A DNA stretch of 33,860 nucleotides, from positions 1 to 33,860 of the forward strand of contig JAXHTF010000056.1 of the NCBI GenBank assembly GCA_034211275.1. Reading direction: 5' to 3'. This document shows positions 23,504 through 32,419 of the stretch, piece after piece. Position 1 is the stretch's first letter. Each line of letters opens with the position of its first letter. A program made the position numbers and the translations under genes. Under the pieces are notes generated by a model that did not search any database, had not been told where the DNA came from, and was given only the letters and a program-made list of their open reading frames with translations. Source of the DNA: Acidobacteriota bacterium (GTDB lineage Bacteria > Acidobacteriota > Thermoanaerobaculia > Multivoradales > JAHZIX01).

Positions 23504-25630
23504 TCAGGCGCCGGCTCGTAGGCGCTGCAGGTAGTTCTTGAGCAGGACCACCTTGCGCGCCGTCAGGCCGGCGACGGCCTCCGCGTCAGTGCCCTGCAGG
23601 AGGTCCTCGGCCCTCAGACCTTCGGAATCGGCGGCTGCCATGGTGGCGGGTGCCGTGTCTTCGCCCTCGTCGGCCGCCGCGGGCTCCTCCGCCGGCATCT
23701 CCTCGGCGGGGGCCGCCTCAACAGGGGCCTCCTCGGGCTCGGCGGCCAGCGGTTCGGGCTCTTCGACGAGGGGAGTCTCCGCGGTCGAGGCCTCCGGGGG
23801 CTCCACGGCCGCGGACTCCTCGCCCTCTGGTTCCTCAGGCAGAGACTCCGCAGCGAGGCCCTCCTCAGGTATCGGCTCCTCGGCGATGGGCTCCTCGGCG
23901 ATGGGCTCCTGGTCGACCGCAGCCTCCAAGGGCTCGGCAACCTCTGCCGCTCGGCTCTTGGCCAAGGTCTCGAGACCGGCGAGGGCGATGGGATGGGCCG
24001 GCTCGCGCTCGAGCACCCGCCGGAAGATCTTCTCCGCCTCCTCGGTATGCCCCTGCTGGAGGTAGAGCTGACCGAGGGTGGCGCTGACGGGTTCCTCTTG
24101 CTGCCCCCCTGCCTCCTCATCCTCGGCAGTGGTCTCGGCCCGCAATGCCGCTGCCGCCTCTTCTTGGAGCTCCCGAGCCGCTGCCTCTGCTTCGGCGGCC
24201 AAATCCGGCAGCTCGGCGGGCACCTCACCGGGCACCTCACCGGGCGGCTCCTCTGGCAAGTCGTCTGCGGCGGGCTGACGTTCGAGGACCGGCTCCTCCG
24301 GAAGAGTCTCTTCGCTCGTCGGCTGGGGAGAAGCGCTGGCAGCGAGCTCCTCCACCGACGGGATCTCGGCTTCTACGGCATCCGTCTCCGCCTCTGCAGG
24401 AGAAGCCTCCGGACCTTCGGCACCGAGAGCAGGAACCACCGACTCCTCGGCGACGACTTCGCTGTCGGGCTGGAGATCGGGGAAGGGAGCTGGCTCCTCG
24501 GTAGCTGCGGCCGCGGGAGCGGGCGGCGGCGACAGGTCGAAGATGGTGTCGCCTGCCGGCGACGCTTCCACCGGCGCCGAGCTGAGCTGGAAGAGGTCGT
24601 CTTCGCCGCCGGGCTTGGCCGTCTCGGCCGCTTCCGGGGCCGCGGGTTCCTCCGCCACTGGGGCGGGAGGCACCAGGTCGGCGAAGGGCTCGTCAGCCTG
24701 GGGCTCGGAGGCTCCGAAGGACGCCGGTGGAGAGGTGGCGGACTCGGGGGTTTCGGCGGGGGCTTCCGCTGTCTGGGCCTCCGGGGGAGCTGGAGAGGGC
24801 TCCTCGGCCTCCCCCGACTCTGCTGGCGCCGACTCTATTACCTCCGGCGCCGAGGGCTGGAAGTCGAAGAGACCTTCCTCGCTCAGCTGCTGGGCGTGAC
24901 GGTTGGCGTCCCCGCCGCCGGAGAGATCGAAGAGGGTGTCGTCGGGATCCGGCTCGGGCCGAGACTGGGCGGTGGCCGGACTCTCCGAGAGCCCCGGGAA
25001 GAGGGGCTCCGATTCCTCCGAAGATGGGCTCGTCGACGGTGCTTCGTCCTCCACCACTCCCTCCCTCGCCGCAACCAGCGGCTCACCGGTCGTTCCATCC
25101 TCGGCAGTCGTGCCCCCATCCGTCAGATCCTCTGGCTGCTCGGGGTCTTCGAGCTGCGGCTCCTCAGAAGGCTCATCTGCAGGGATCGCTGGCGGATCCG
25201 GCACCGCGGCGGTGCCGCTCTTGGTCTCTTCCAGCCGCTGCTCCAGGGCCTCGATCTCCGGATCCTCGCCGGTGAGCTGGCGATAGAGATCGAGCCGCCG
25301 GCGAGCATCCTCCCGCCGCCCCTGCTGCAGATAACCCTCCACCAGGAGCTTGTTGGCCACCAGCTGGGTGGCGTCCTGGGAGAGCACCTCCTCCAGCACT
25401 TCCACCGCAGCGTCGGTCTCTCCGGCTTCGAGGCGGCAGCGGCCCAGAGCCACCTGGGCGGAGACATAGCCGGGCGCTCTCTCCAGCCCCGTCTCCAACA
25501 CCCCTACCGCCTCTTCCAGGCGGCCCAGCCGGCGGTACTCCTCCGCCAGCTGCACGAAGACCCGCCGGGAGCCGGGGTCAGCTTGCCAGCGGGCTTGGAG
25601 CTCGTTCAGGCGATCTTGGGAATCGGGCAT
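23504..25630 (-). CDS. Large acidic TPR protein
   Basis: 708 aa, cytoplasmic by lack of any signal or membrane helix. Residues 1-135 hold about three tetratricopeptide units (RVFVQLAEEYRRLGRLEEAV, YVSAQVALGRCRLEAGETDA). Residues 140-500 are a very long Glu/Pro/Ala-rich stretch that is surely disordered. One more TPR pair stands at about 510-560 (LGQLYLQQGHTEEAEKIFRR), then more acidic sequence. A short conserved-looking basic helix closes the protein (TARKVVLLKNYLQRLRAG), perhaps a docking peptide. The Roadblock gene follows by 13 nt, suggesting that the two proteins work together. In-frame 15-bp repeats in the linker show that its length is evolving freely. Confidence 0.85.
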   Translation of the reverse strand: MPDSQDRLNELQARWQADPGSRRVFVQLAEEYRRLGRLEEAVGVLETGLERAPGYVSAQVALGRCRLEAGETDAAVEVLEEVLSQDATQLVANKLLVEGYLQQGRREDARRRLDLYRQLTGEDPEIEALEQRLEETKSGTAAVPDPPAIPADEPSEEPQLEDPEQPEDLTDGGTTAEDGTTGEPLVAAREGVVEDEAPSTSPSSEESEPLFPGLSESPATAQSRPEPDPDDTLFDLSGGGDANRHAQQLSEEGLFDFQPSAPEVIESAPAESGEAEEPSPAPPEAQTAEAPAETPESATSPPASFGASEPQADEPFADLVPPAPVAEEPAAPEAAETAKPGGEDDLFQLSSAPVEASPAGDTIFDLSPPPAPAAAATEEPAPFPDLQPDSEVVAEESVVPALGAEGPEASPAEAETDAVEAEIPSVEELAASASPQPTSEETLPEEPVLERQPAADDLPEEPPGEVPGEVPAELPDLAAEAEAAARELQEEAAAALRAETTAEDEEAGGQQEEPVSATLGQLYLQQGHTEEAEKIFRRVLEREPAHPIALAGLETLAKSRAAEVAEPLEAAVDQEPIAEEPIAEEPIPEEGLAAESLPEEPEGEESAAVEPPEASTAETPLVEEPEPLAAEPEEAPVEAAPAEEMPAEEPAAADEGEDTAPATMAAADSEGLRAEDLLQGTDAEAVAGLTARKVVLLKNYLQRLRAGA
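23874..23910. repeat. In-frame 15-bp repeat inside the TPR-gene linker
   Basis: GGCTCCTCGGCGATG at 23874-23888 and 23889-23903, plus a partial third copy. It codes for repeated E-E-P-I-A units in the acidic linker. Confidence 0.6.
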
Positions 25631-25775
25631 CCGGTCACACTCGGTCTCTTCGCGGCCAGGCCATCCGCCTCAGAAGTTGGGGCAATGGCCTGACTGCCCT
25701 TGGTTTCTTCATACCGGGTCACGGTGCACGCACCAGGACTGACCCGCGGGCTGAAGGGGCGTTCTAGAGGGCCGA

Positions 25776-25781
25776 AGTATA
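25776..25781 (-). promoter_or_regulatory. Possible -10 box upstream of the acidic TPR gene
   Basis: TATACT (5 of 6 matches) on the minus strand in a 220-nt gap. The -35 position is poor. If real, the TPR-Roadblock pair has its own promoter with a leader of about 140 nt, separate from the pil-lipoprotein genes. The rest of the gap shows nothing recognisable. Confidence 0.25.
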
Positions 25782-25850
25782 GCAGCGACCCGGGGGCCGC
25801 TGCATCTCACTCGCCAGGGATCCGCCGGCACCCCTGAGCCCTCTCCGCCT

Positions 25851-26840
25851 CTAGCCGTCGGTGACCGTCAGCGTGACTCTGGCGATCAGGACGTCACCTC
25901 CGGCGCCAGCGACCACTGCCCGCGCTTCCACGCTGGTCACCGCTCCACCCTGGGCGCCGATCGTCCACGTGGACTCGACCTGTCCAGAGGCATTGGTGGT
26001 GCCGAGATCCGGATTGAACGACGTGCCGGTGGTTCCCTCGAAGGTGACCTCGGCCCCTTGAAGCAGAGCACCGTCCTCGTCTCGAACCGTCGCTCGCAGA
26101 CGAACATCAGCACCGCTTCTGGGCACCGTCGTCTCGCCGTTGACGGTCTGGAGGGTAATCCGGCCGGCGCCACCGCGGGAGATGGTCACGGTGGTGGTAG
26201 CAGCGGGGCTCGACCCAGCAAAGGCGGTAATAGTGGCGCTGCCGGCCTCGTCGCCGGAGCTCAGAGTGGCCGTCGCGATGCCGTCCGAATCGGTGCTCGC
26301 CTGGGATTGAATCGAGCCCAGGGACGCGAAGAAGCGAACTACCTGCCCGGCCGCCGTGGGGGAACCGTCCGCTCGGCGCACGATAGCGCTGATGCGGGAG
26401 GTCTCTCCGAAGTCGATTTCACTGGGGTCGGCGGTGAGGGTCAGCTGCAGTTGGGTCTCTGCGCTCTCGCCCACTAGAACGGAGGTCTCCGCCGAAGTGT
26501 CCCCGGAGCCCGTGGTGGCGGTGACGGTGGCGGTACCGGCCCGGTTGTCGGCGGTGAGCACCGCCCGGGCGACTCCGTCCCCATCGGTCTCGACAATGCC
26601 GATGATCGAGCCCAGGCTCGTGCTGAAGCGGATCTCGGTGCCCTCGAAGAGAGGGTTGCCGTCCGGCCGGCGGCCGATGACCGTGATCTCCGAGGCGCCG
26701 TTCAAGGGGATGCTCGACGGGCTGGCGGAGATGGTGAGGACCGTGCCGGTGGGGGCGACGGGGGTTCCCTCGCTGCACGCCAGCAGGCCGGCGAAGAGAG
26801 CGAGGAGGGCGAATAGACCGATGGGCAGGAAGTTTCTCAT
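25851..26840 (-). CDS. Lipoprotein with three Ig-like (Big-1 type) domains
   Basis: 329 aa. The signal peptide ends in the lipobox GLLAC (Cys22). Three Ig-like beta domains follow, about residues 35-122, 130-222 and 228-329. The first two share the invasin/Big-1 pattern of ISA-x-P-x-x-IPLNG, a mid-domain FSTSLGSI or FFASLGSI, then DGDGVARAVLTA or DSDGIATATLSS. The third has TFEGTTGTSFNPDLGTTN. Such domains form rigid stalks in adhesins. It lies 91 nt after the 648-aa lipoprotein gene on the same strand and is probably the last gene of the pil-lipoprotein group. Function is inferred as surface or periplasmic attachment. Confidence 0.82.
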   Translation of the reverse strand: MRNFLPIGLFALLALFAGLLACSEGTPVAPTGTVLTISASPSSIPLNGASEITVIGRRPDGNPLFEGTEIRFSTSLGSIIGIVETDGDGVARAVLTADNRAGTATVTATTGSGDTSAETSVLVGESAETQLQLTLTADPSEIDFGETSRISAIVRRADGSPTAAGQVVRFFASLGSIQSQASTDSDGIATATLSSGDEAGSATITAFAGSSPAATTTVTISRGGAGRITLQTVNGETTVPRSGADVRLRATVRDEDGALLQGAEVTFEGTTGTSFNPDLGTTNASGQVESTWTIGAQGGAVTSVEARAVVAGAGGDVLIARVTLTVTDG

Positions 26841-26931
26841 TTCGAAAGGAGTATACGGATCGAGGCGACCACCCGTCTAGCAGATGATCGCCTCGATTTG
26901 GTTGAGCCCGGAGCCCCGGGCTGGATTCAGC

Positions 26932-28878
26932 TTACGGGATGGTCACCTGGTTGATCACCGTATCCGAGCCGCCGGCTCCCGTGGCCACCAGGCGGGTGGC
27001 GTAGGTGCCGGGACCGGCGAAGGTGAACTGCGGATCGCTCACGCCGCTGTCGATGGTCCCATCGTTGGTGAAGTCCCACTGATAGGTGTCGGCGCCGGTG
27101 CTGGAGTTCTGGAACTGCACCGTATTGCCGCTGACCACGAAGAAGCTGAACGCCGCGGTGGGCGCATCCGGCGGATCGGTCATCCCCACATCCCCGCGGC
27201 ACGTGGTGTCCGTGGGCAGGTAGGTGAAGGAGTTGGGGAACTCGTCCTCACAGGTGGTGATCAGGTTGATGATCGTCACGCCGACCTGGGTCGGAATGTC
27301 CCGCACACCGTCTGTGCCGTCCGCGTTGTCGTCACAGGACTCCGTCTCGAAGTCGTTGAACGGCGGCGCGATGACGGTGACCTGGCTTCCGGAAGCCGAC
27401 GTCACCGAACCCGCCTGGTCTCCGAAGAGCACCCGAACCGGGGTCTCGAAGCCGTTGCCACTGATCGTGACGGAGTCACCCTCCCGAGCACTGCTGGGGT
27501 TGATGTTGAAGATCGTCGGCGGGAAGACCCGATAGATCCAGCCGTCGAAGCTCGCGCCATCTCCGGTCTCGACATTTACCAGCTCGACATCACCGGCCAC
27601 ATCGGCACAGGTGTCGATGGCGATGCCGTTGGAGCGGACCACCACTTCCGTACCGGTGACCGAGATGATCGAGGCGCCGACACCGGCTAGCTCGACGGCT
27701 ACCGGTTCCTCGAAGCCGGAGCCGAAGAGGGTCGCGATGGTACCGCCCTGATAGGGACCTTCGGTCGGTCCGACGGCACTGATGAAGATCTGGCTCTGGC
27801 CGTAGCGGAAGGCCGAGTTGGCCACCGTGGCGAAGCCGGACGTGACGTTGCGCACCAGCACGTTGACGAAGCTGTTGCGGTTGTCCTGACCGACTCCGAG
27901 AGCCGAGGGCGTGATGACCGTGACCTCGTTGCGGGTCACTGACTCCACCGTGGCCTCGACACCGGTGAAGCCACCGACGCCGCCGGAACCGAAGATCACC
28001 TGCACCGGAGCCTCAAAGCCATCACCCAGGATGCGGACCCGGGTGCCGCCCTCGTTGGGCCCCTGAGTCGGGGAGAGGGAGGTCACGGAAGGCTGCAGGA
28101 TGGAACCACCGAGGGCGTAGAGGAAGCCGCCGGTGATGGTCGCAGCGGTTTGCTCCGGAGTGCCCACACGATTGGTCACCCGCACGTCAGCGCTCACCGT
28201 GCTGCCGGTGGGTACCGAGACGCCGGAAGCCGGAGTGACGATGCGAATCGCTTCGGGACCGACGGAGAGCACGTCAGCGCTGGCGGTGAGGTTGCCGCCG
28301 GGGCCGGCGACGATGAACTCGACGCGCACCGGGGACTGGAAGCCCTGGCCGCGAATGGTCACCGTCTCTCCACCGGTGGGCGAGCCGGTGCTCGGCTCCA
28401 AGAAGCCGGCGCCAAAGTCGATGGTGCCGACGAACTGCACCTGCACCGAGCCCAGGCTGTCCTCGATACGCGCCTGAACCAACGCATTACCGGTCGTAGC
28501 CCCGGCGAAGAGGCGGACCACGGCGTTGCCGTTGAACAGCTGCAACACGGCACTCTGCTCGCCGCTGCCGATGCTGCCGAGATCACCGAGGTTGGTGGTC
28601 ACCACCACCGTCGAGCCGTTGGGCGGCGGTGCTCCGGAATCTACCCGGCGAACCGCGACGGTGATGTCCACGCCCTGGTCCGATCCGACCTCTACCTGGT
28701 CGCGGGAAGCGGAAATGCTGACGCTGAACTCACCACTGCCACCACCGCCAGGAGGCGGTGCGGGGGTCTGGTCCGGTCGAGTCGGCGAGTCGCTGGAGCA
28801 TGCGGCCAGGACTCCCATCAGGGAAGCCAGGACCACGGCCAGCAGGGCCGAAGGGCGATTGCGCTTGAAGAGTCTCAT
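26932..28878 (-). CDS. Lipoprotein with Ig-like, four TIG/IPT-like and one PKD domain
   Basis: 648 aa. Signal peptide with lipobox LAAC (Cys27), then a Pro/Gly linker (38-49). Residues 50-150 are Ig-like. Four TIG-like domains start near 158, 263, 365 and 454, each with a GGT or REGDS step and the motif G-x-GFE-x-PVxVxFG. A cysteine-bearing segment (residues 515-562: CDDN, TTCEDEF, TTCRGD) precedes a C-terminal PKD domain at 570-648 (YQWDFTNDGTIDSG, FAGPGTYATRLVA). It is a long extracytoplasmic rod. It starts 15 nt after the 186-aa lipoprotein gene, so the two are cotranscribed. A pilus-associated or adhesive role is inference. Confidence 0.85.
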   Translation of the reverse strand: MRLFKRNRPSALLAVVLASLMGVLAACSSDSPTRPDQTPAPPPGGGGSGEFSVSISASRDQVEVGSDQGVDITVAVRRVDSGAPPPNGSTVVVTTNLGDLGSIGSGEQSAVLQLFNGNAVVRLFAGATTGNALVQARIEDSLGSVQVQFVGTIDFGAGFLEPSTGSPTGGETVTIRGQGFQSPVRVEFIVAGPGGNLTASADVLSVGPEAIRIVTPASGVSVPTGSTVSADVRVTNRVGTPEQTAATITGGFLYALGGSILQPSVTSLSPTQGPNEGGTRVRILGDGFEAPVQVIFGSGGVGGFTGVEATVESVTRNEVTVITPSALGVGQDNRNSFVNVLVRNVTSGFATVANSAFRYGQSQIFISAVGPTEGPYQGGTIATLFGSGFEEPVAVELAGVGASIISVTGTEVVVRSNGIAIDTCADVAGDVELVNVETGDGASFDGWIYRVFPPTIFNINPSSAREGDSVTISGNGFETPVRVLFGDQAGSVTSASGSQVTVIAPPFNDFETESCDDNADGTDGVRDIPTQVGVTIINLITTCEDEFPNSFTYLPTDTTCRGDVGMTDPPDAPTAAFSFFVVSGNTVQFQNSSTGADTYQWDFTNDGTIDSGVSDPQFTFAGPGTYATRLVATGAGGSDTVINQVTIP

Positions 28879-28893
28879 CGTGGGTCTCCCCCC

Positions 28894-29454
28894 TCAGGGC
28901 ACGAACTCGACCGTGAAGCTCACCGGCGCGGTAGCAACGTTGTCACCGGCGATGGTTCGGCCGAAGAAAGTAAGGGTGAGGTTGAGGGTAATCACCTGCG
29001 CTCCGGTCTCCCGATCAAAGGCGCCGTTTTCGAAGAAAAGGTCGTCGAGAGGCGGGTTTTCGAACTGGTCGATGCCCATCAACGGCAGATTGGTGTAACT
29101 GACCGTACCGGAAACCGGTGCATTGCCGAGAATGTTGCGAACCAACGTGGGCGGCACCCGCGTGCCGGCGTCGGCACGCTCGTACCTCACCTCGTAGGTG
29201 TCCATCTCCACATTCTGCAGGTTGCTGGTCGGCGACCCGGGATTCTTGGGAGAGTTGGTGATGGTGAGGTTGCCCAGGACATAGCTGCTGCCACTGGAAT
29301 TCACGCTCACCCGGGTCGCCAGTCCATCGAAGTCCGAGACCGAGAGGATCACCGAACCGTCGGTGTCCTCGACCCGGTCGCTGCTACAGGCGCTGATCAC
29401 CAGCAGGCCGGCGATGGCAAGCATCAGGAAGGTGCTTCTAGCTCTCATCGTCAT
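28894..29454 (-). CDS. Small lipoprotein directly behind pilQ
   Basis: 186 aa. The signal peptide ends in the lipobox VISAC (Cys23). The mature part is beta-rich and polar and matches no family I know; residues 85-110 (YEVRYERADAGTRVPPTLVR) and 150-184 (VITLNLTLTFFGRTI, VSFTVEF) look like strands of one Ig-like sandwich. It begins 11 nt after the pilQ stop, so it is in the pilus operon. A lipoprotein right behind a secretin may be a secretin pilotin or an accessory collar, but pilotins are usually helical TPR or small beta proteins, so this stays open. Confidence 0.8.
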   Translation of the reverse strand: MTMRARSTFLMLAIAGLLVISACSSDRVEDTDGSVILSVSDFDGLATRVSVNSSGSSYVLGNLTITNSPKNPGSPTSNLQNVEMDTYEVRYERADAGTRVPPTLVRNILGNAPVSGTVSYTNLPLMGIDQFENPPLDDLFFENGAFDRETGAQVITLNLTLTFFGRTIAGDNVATAPVSFTVEFVP

Positions 29455-29465
29455 GATTCCCTACT

Positions 29466-32384
29466 CTAAAGTTGAATGACCCGGGGTGTGATGAAAATCA
29501 GCAGCTCTTCGTTGTCGATGTTGCGCCGCCGGTTCTTGAACAGGTGCCCCAGAATTGGCACGTTCGCCAAGCCCGGCACCCGGTCCTGGCCTCGGTTGTT
29601 CGAGACCTCGTAGATGCCGCCGATGACGGTGGTGCCACCGTCGCGGACGATCACCCGGGTGCGGGCCTGCTTGGTCGAGATCGGAGCATTGGCGGCACCG
29701 GCGATGGCGAAGGCCAGCTGCGGCTCGCGCTTGGCCAGGTTGATGTCCATCATCACGGTACCTTCCGCGGTGACCTGCGGTGTCACATCGAGTTGCAGGG
29801 TCGCGTTGACGAATTGCACCGACACGGTGTTGTTCGCCACCGTCTGAATCGGAATCTGCAGACCACTCTGAATCGTGGCCCGCTGATTGTTCAGGGTCGT
29901 GATCTTGGGCGCCGACAGGATGCTCACCAGACCTTCGTTCTCCGCCGCCTGCAGGCTCAGGTCGAGGGTGAAGGTGTCGAGCACGTTGCCCAGACTGATG
30001 TCCAGGAAGCCGTTGTTGCCGCCGGTGAGCAGCTGCACTCCACCACCGGCGGAAGCCCGGTGGGGAAAGTTGAGACCGGTGGTGTTGCCGAATTGATCGT
30101 CAGCCACCGCATCAAAGCCCCAGTTGATACCCAGGGAGCGGGAGAAGCTCTTGGTGGTCTCCACCACCCGGGCCTCGATGAGCACCTGCGGCTCCGCCGT
30201 ATCGAGATTGTCGATGATGGCGAGCACGGTGCTCATATTCGACGGCAGCTCTTTGATGATCAGCTTGTTGGTCCGGCGATCGACGGTAATCGAGCCGCGG
30301 CTGCTCAAGATCGCGCGGCTGCCACCGGCGCGGCCACCGCCGCCACCGCTGGCCAGCAGGCTGGCGATCTGCGACGCGTCAGCGTAGCTGATGGCCCGGA
30401 TCACTGTCTGCAGCGGAATCTCCGAGGCCCGGGCCGCAGCCAGGCGGCGGCGGGCGTCGGCCTCGTCCTGCAGCTTGGAGGTGCTGGCGATGCGCATGAT
30501 GTTGCCTTCCAGCACGTAGTCCAGGCCGTTGATCTTGAGAATCAGATCCAGCGCCTGATCCCAGGGCACGTCCCGCAGCTCGACGGTCACCGAACCCCGA
30601 ACCTCCGGGTGCACCACCACGTTGAGATCGGTGATGCCGGAGAAGGAGCGCAACACATCTTTGATGTCGGCGTCCTTCAAGCTCATGGTGATCGGCCGGC
30701 CGCTATAAACACGGCCGCCGCTGCCCACCACCTGGGGTGAGACGTCGGTGGTGGCGGGATCGATCTCCTGCACCGGCTGCTGGAAGTCCACTTCCGCCGC
30801 CTCGAACAGGCCGACGTCGCTGGTCACATCCTCCGGCTGAGCCTCGACACCCGCCACGCGCAGACCGGCGGCGTTCTCCGAGGGTACCTCCGGGAGCTCC
30901 GGCAGCGGCGGCGCCGGAGCTTCGGCAGTCACGGTATCGCTGGCGAAGGGCTCGTCGTCGAACTGCTGGGCCGGTTGTTCTTCGGCCATGGTCCCGGCGT
31001 CGCTGGTGTCCTCCATGGGGGTGACCTCCGCCACCGCAACTTCTTCGGCAGCTTCCGTCAGCTCCCCTTCTTCGGTGAAGGGCTCGGCGGGAACGGCCTC
31101 GGCCTCGGCACCGGTCTCCTCGGCTAGCGGCTCGTCGAACGGCTCGACTTCATAGGGCTCGGTCTCGGCGACCTGCACGTCGGACTCGACAGAATCTGCT
31201 TCGTCAGCCGGCTCGGTGACCACCACCGCCACGGACGAGTCGTCGGCGGCCCCGGTCATGGGCTCGGCGGCGGGCTCGGTCTCGGCGACCATGGGCTCGT
31301 CCCGCATCGAGTCGGCCGCGGGTTCCACCGCCGGCTGATCCATGGAGACTTCCGCCTGGGCTCCCATGCCGAAGCTCACCAGAAGGCCGTTGTCGGCAGC
31401 GCGTACCACCGGATCTCCGCCGTTGGAGAGGTCGAAGACAACGCGGGAGACCGGGCTCGGGAAAGGCTGGAACTGAGCCACCCGCACCCGCTGCACGGTG
31501 TTGCTGTCCACCGCCAGGGTCGAACGATTGCTGGTATTGACCACGCCCTGTAGATCGAGGACGAAGCGGGAAGGGTTCTCCAGCTGGAAGCTCTCGTAGC
31601 TGAAGGAACCGTCGCCGACCACCTTGATGGTAGTGCCGCCGAGGGTGGTCACAACCTCCACCCCCTGCAAGACGGTAGCGGGGGAGCCGTTGGCGGCCAC
31701 CGCCTGAACCTGCAGCTCGTCATCGGCGGAGCCGGTGGCCGGCTCGGCGCCCTGGGGAGACTCATCGCCACCCATGGCGACCTCTCGCAGCTCCGGCTCG
31801 TCGCCTTCCGCCATCATCTCGTCGCCGGCGGGCTCCGTGGTGGCAGACCCAGTACTGGCCGGGAGGGGCTCATAAGAAGCGACCTGAGAGCCTTCATCCT
31901 CACCGGCGATGGGCCCGTCGGAGACCGGCGTCAGCCGCAGCCGCAGGGAGTTGCCCTCCGCCACCAGCGAATGCTCCACATCCCGGCGGGTAGCGACGGT
32001 CAGCCGCGTGATGGGCTGCCAGGCCCCCTCCTCCACCGAGACGTCGACCATGGACACCAGTCCGGAATCGCTCTCGAAGGAAGCCACCGCGGCCTCCGGC
32101 GTGCTGTTGGGCAACTCGACAACCAAGCGACCCTCGGCGTCCCAGTAGCTGGTCCAGACCAGAGGATCGCTGGCCATCACCTCCAGGTCGGCGTAGCTTG
32201 AGTCTTCACTCAACTCCACGGCCTCGATGCGCAGCGACGCAGCTTCCGCAGCGGCTCCTTGCTGTGCGAGAGCGAATCCGGGGAGAAGAAAGCCCACGGC
32301 CAGGACGAGCACGGCCATCAGCGATAGCCGGCGCCCTAGGTCACCGTCGGTCAGGCTTCTTCTGGACTTCAGCAGATATCCCAT
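29466..32384 (-). CDS. pilQ: Type IV pilus secretin PilQ
   Basis: Outer-membrane pore through which the pilus passes. 972 aa. Signal peptide to ALA40. Two AMIN domains, which bind peptidoglycan, stand at about 50-152 and 240-340. A long Glu/Pro/Ala-rich linker fills 345-545. The STN/N0 domain is at 565-635 (ITMSLKDADIKDVLRSFSGI), the N1 ring at about 655-730, and the secretin core from 735 to the end. The core includes VLIEARVVE, NEGLVSILSAPKITTLNNQ, VIGGIY and the final NEELLIFITPRVI. The frame opens at 32420, but GGAGG at 32393-32397 and the signal peptide favour the ATG at 32384. pilP lies 35 nt upstream and a lipoprotein gene 11 nt downstream. Confidence 0.97.
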   Translation of the reverse strand: MGYLLKSRRSLTDGDLGRRLSLMAVLVLAVGFLLPGFALAQQGAAAEAASLRIEAVELSEDSSYADLEVMASDPLVWTSYWDAEGRLVVELPNSTPEAAVASFESDSGLVSMVDVSVEEGAWQPITRLTVATRRDVEHSLVAEGNSLRLRLTPVSDGPIAGEDEGSQVASYEPLPASTGSATTEPAGDEMMAEGDEPELREVAMGGDESPQGAEPATGSADDELQVQAVAANGSPATVLQGVEVVTTLGGTTIKVVGDGSFSYESFQLENPSRFVLDLQGVVNTSNRSTLAVDSNTVQRVRVAQFQPFPSPVSRVVFDLSNGGDPVVRAADNGLLVSFGMGAQAEVSMDQPAVEPAADSMRDEPMVAETEPAAEPMTGAADDSSVAVVVTEPADEADSVESDVQVAETEPYEVEPFDEPLAEETGAEAEAVPAEPFTEEGELTEAAEEVAVAEVTPMEDTSDAGTMAEEQPAQQFDDEPFASDTVTAEAPAPPLPELPEVPSENAAGLRVAGVEAQPEDVTSDVGLFEAAEVDFQQPVQEIDPATTDVSPQVVGSGGRVYSGRPITMSLKDADIKDVLRSFSGITDLNVVVHPEVRGSVTVELRDVPWDQALDLILKINGLDYVLEGNIMRIASTSKLQDEADARRRLAAARASEIPLQTVIRAISYADASQIASLLASGGGGGRAGGSRAILSSRGSITVDRRTNKLIIKELPSNMSTVLAIIDNLDTAEPQVLIEARVVETTKSFSRSLGINWGFDAVADDQFGNTTGLNFPHRASAGGGVQLLTGGNNGFLDISLGNVLDTFTLDLSLQAAENEGLVSILSAPKITTLNNQRATIQSGLQIPIQTVANNTVSVQFVNATLQLDVTPQVTAEGTVMMDINLAKREPQLAFAIAGAANAPISTKQARTRVIVRDGGTTVIGGIYEVSNNRGQDRVPGLANVPILGHLFKNRRRNIDNEELLIFITPRVIQL

Positions 32385-32419
32385 GGGGACAGCCTCCAGT
32401 TCACGGCTACAACTCGACA

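Noticed and set aside
23993-25693. 566-codon plus-strand frame opposite the acidic TPR gene
   Set aside because: It mirrors the Glu/Pro-rich linker as Leu/Arg/Gly-rich text with no recognisable domain; the minus-strand frame has real TPR units.
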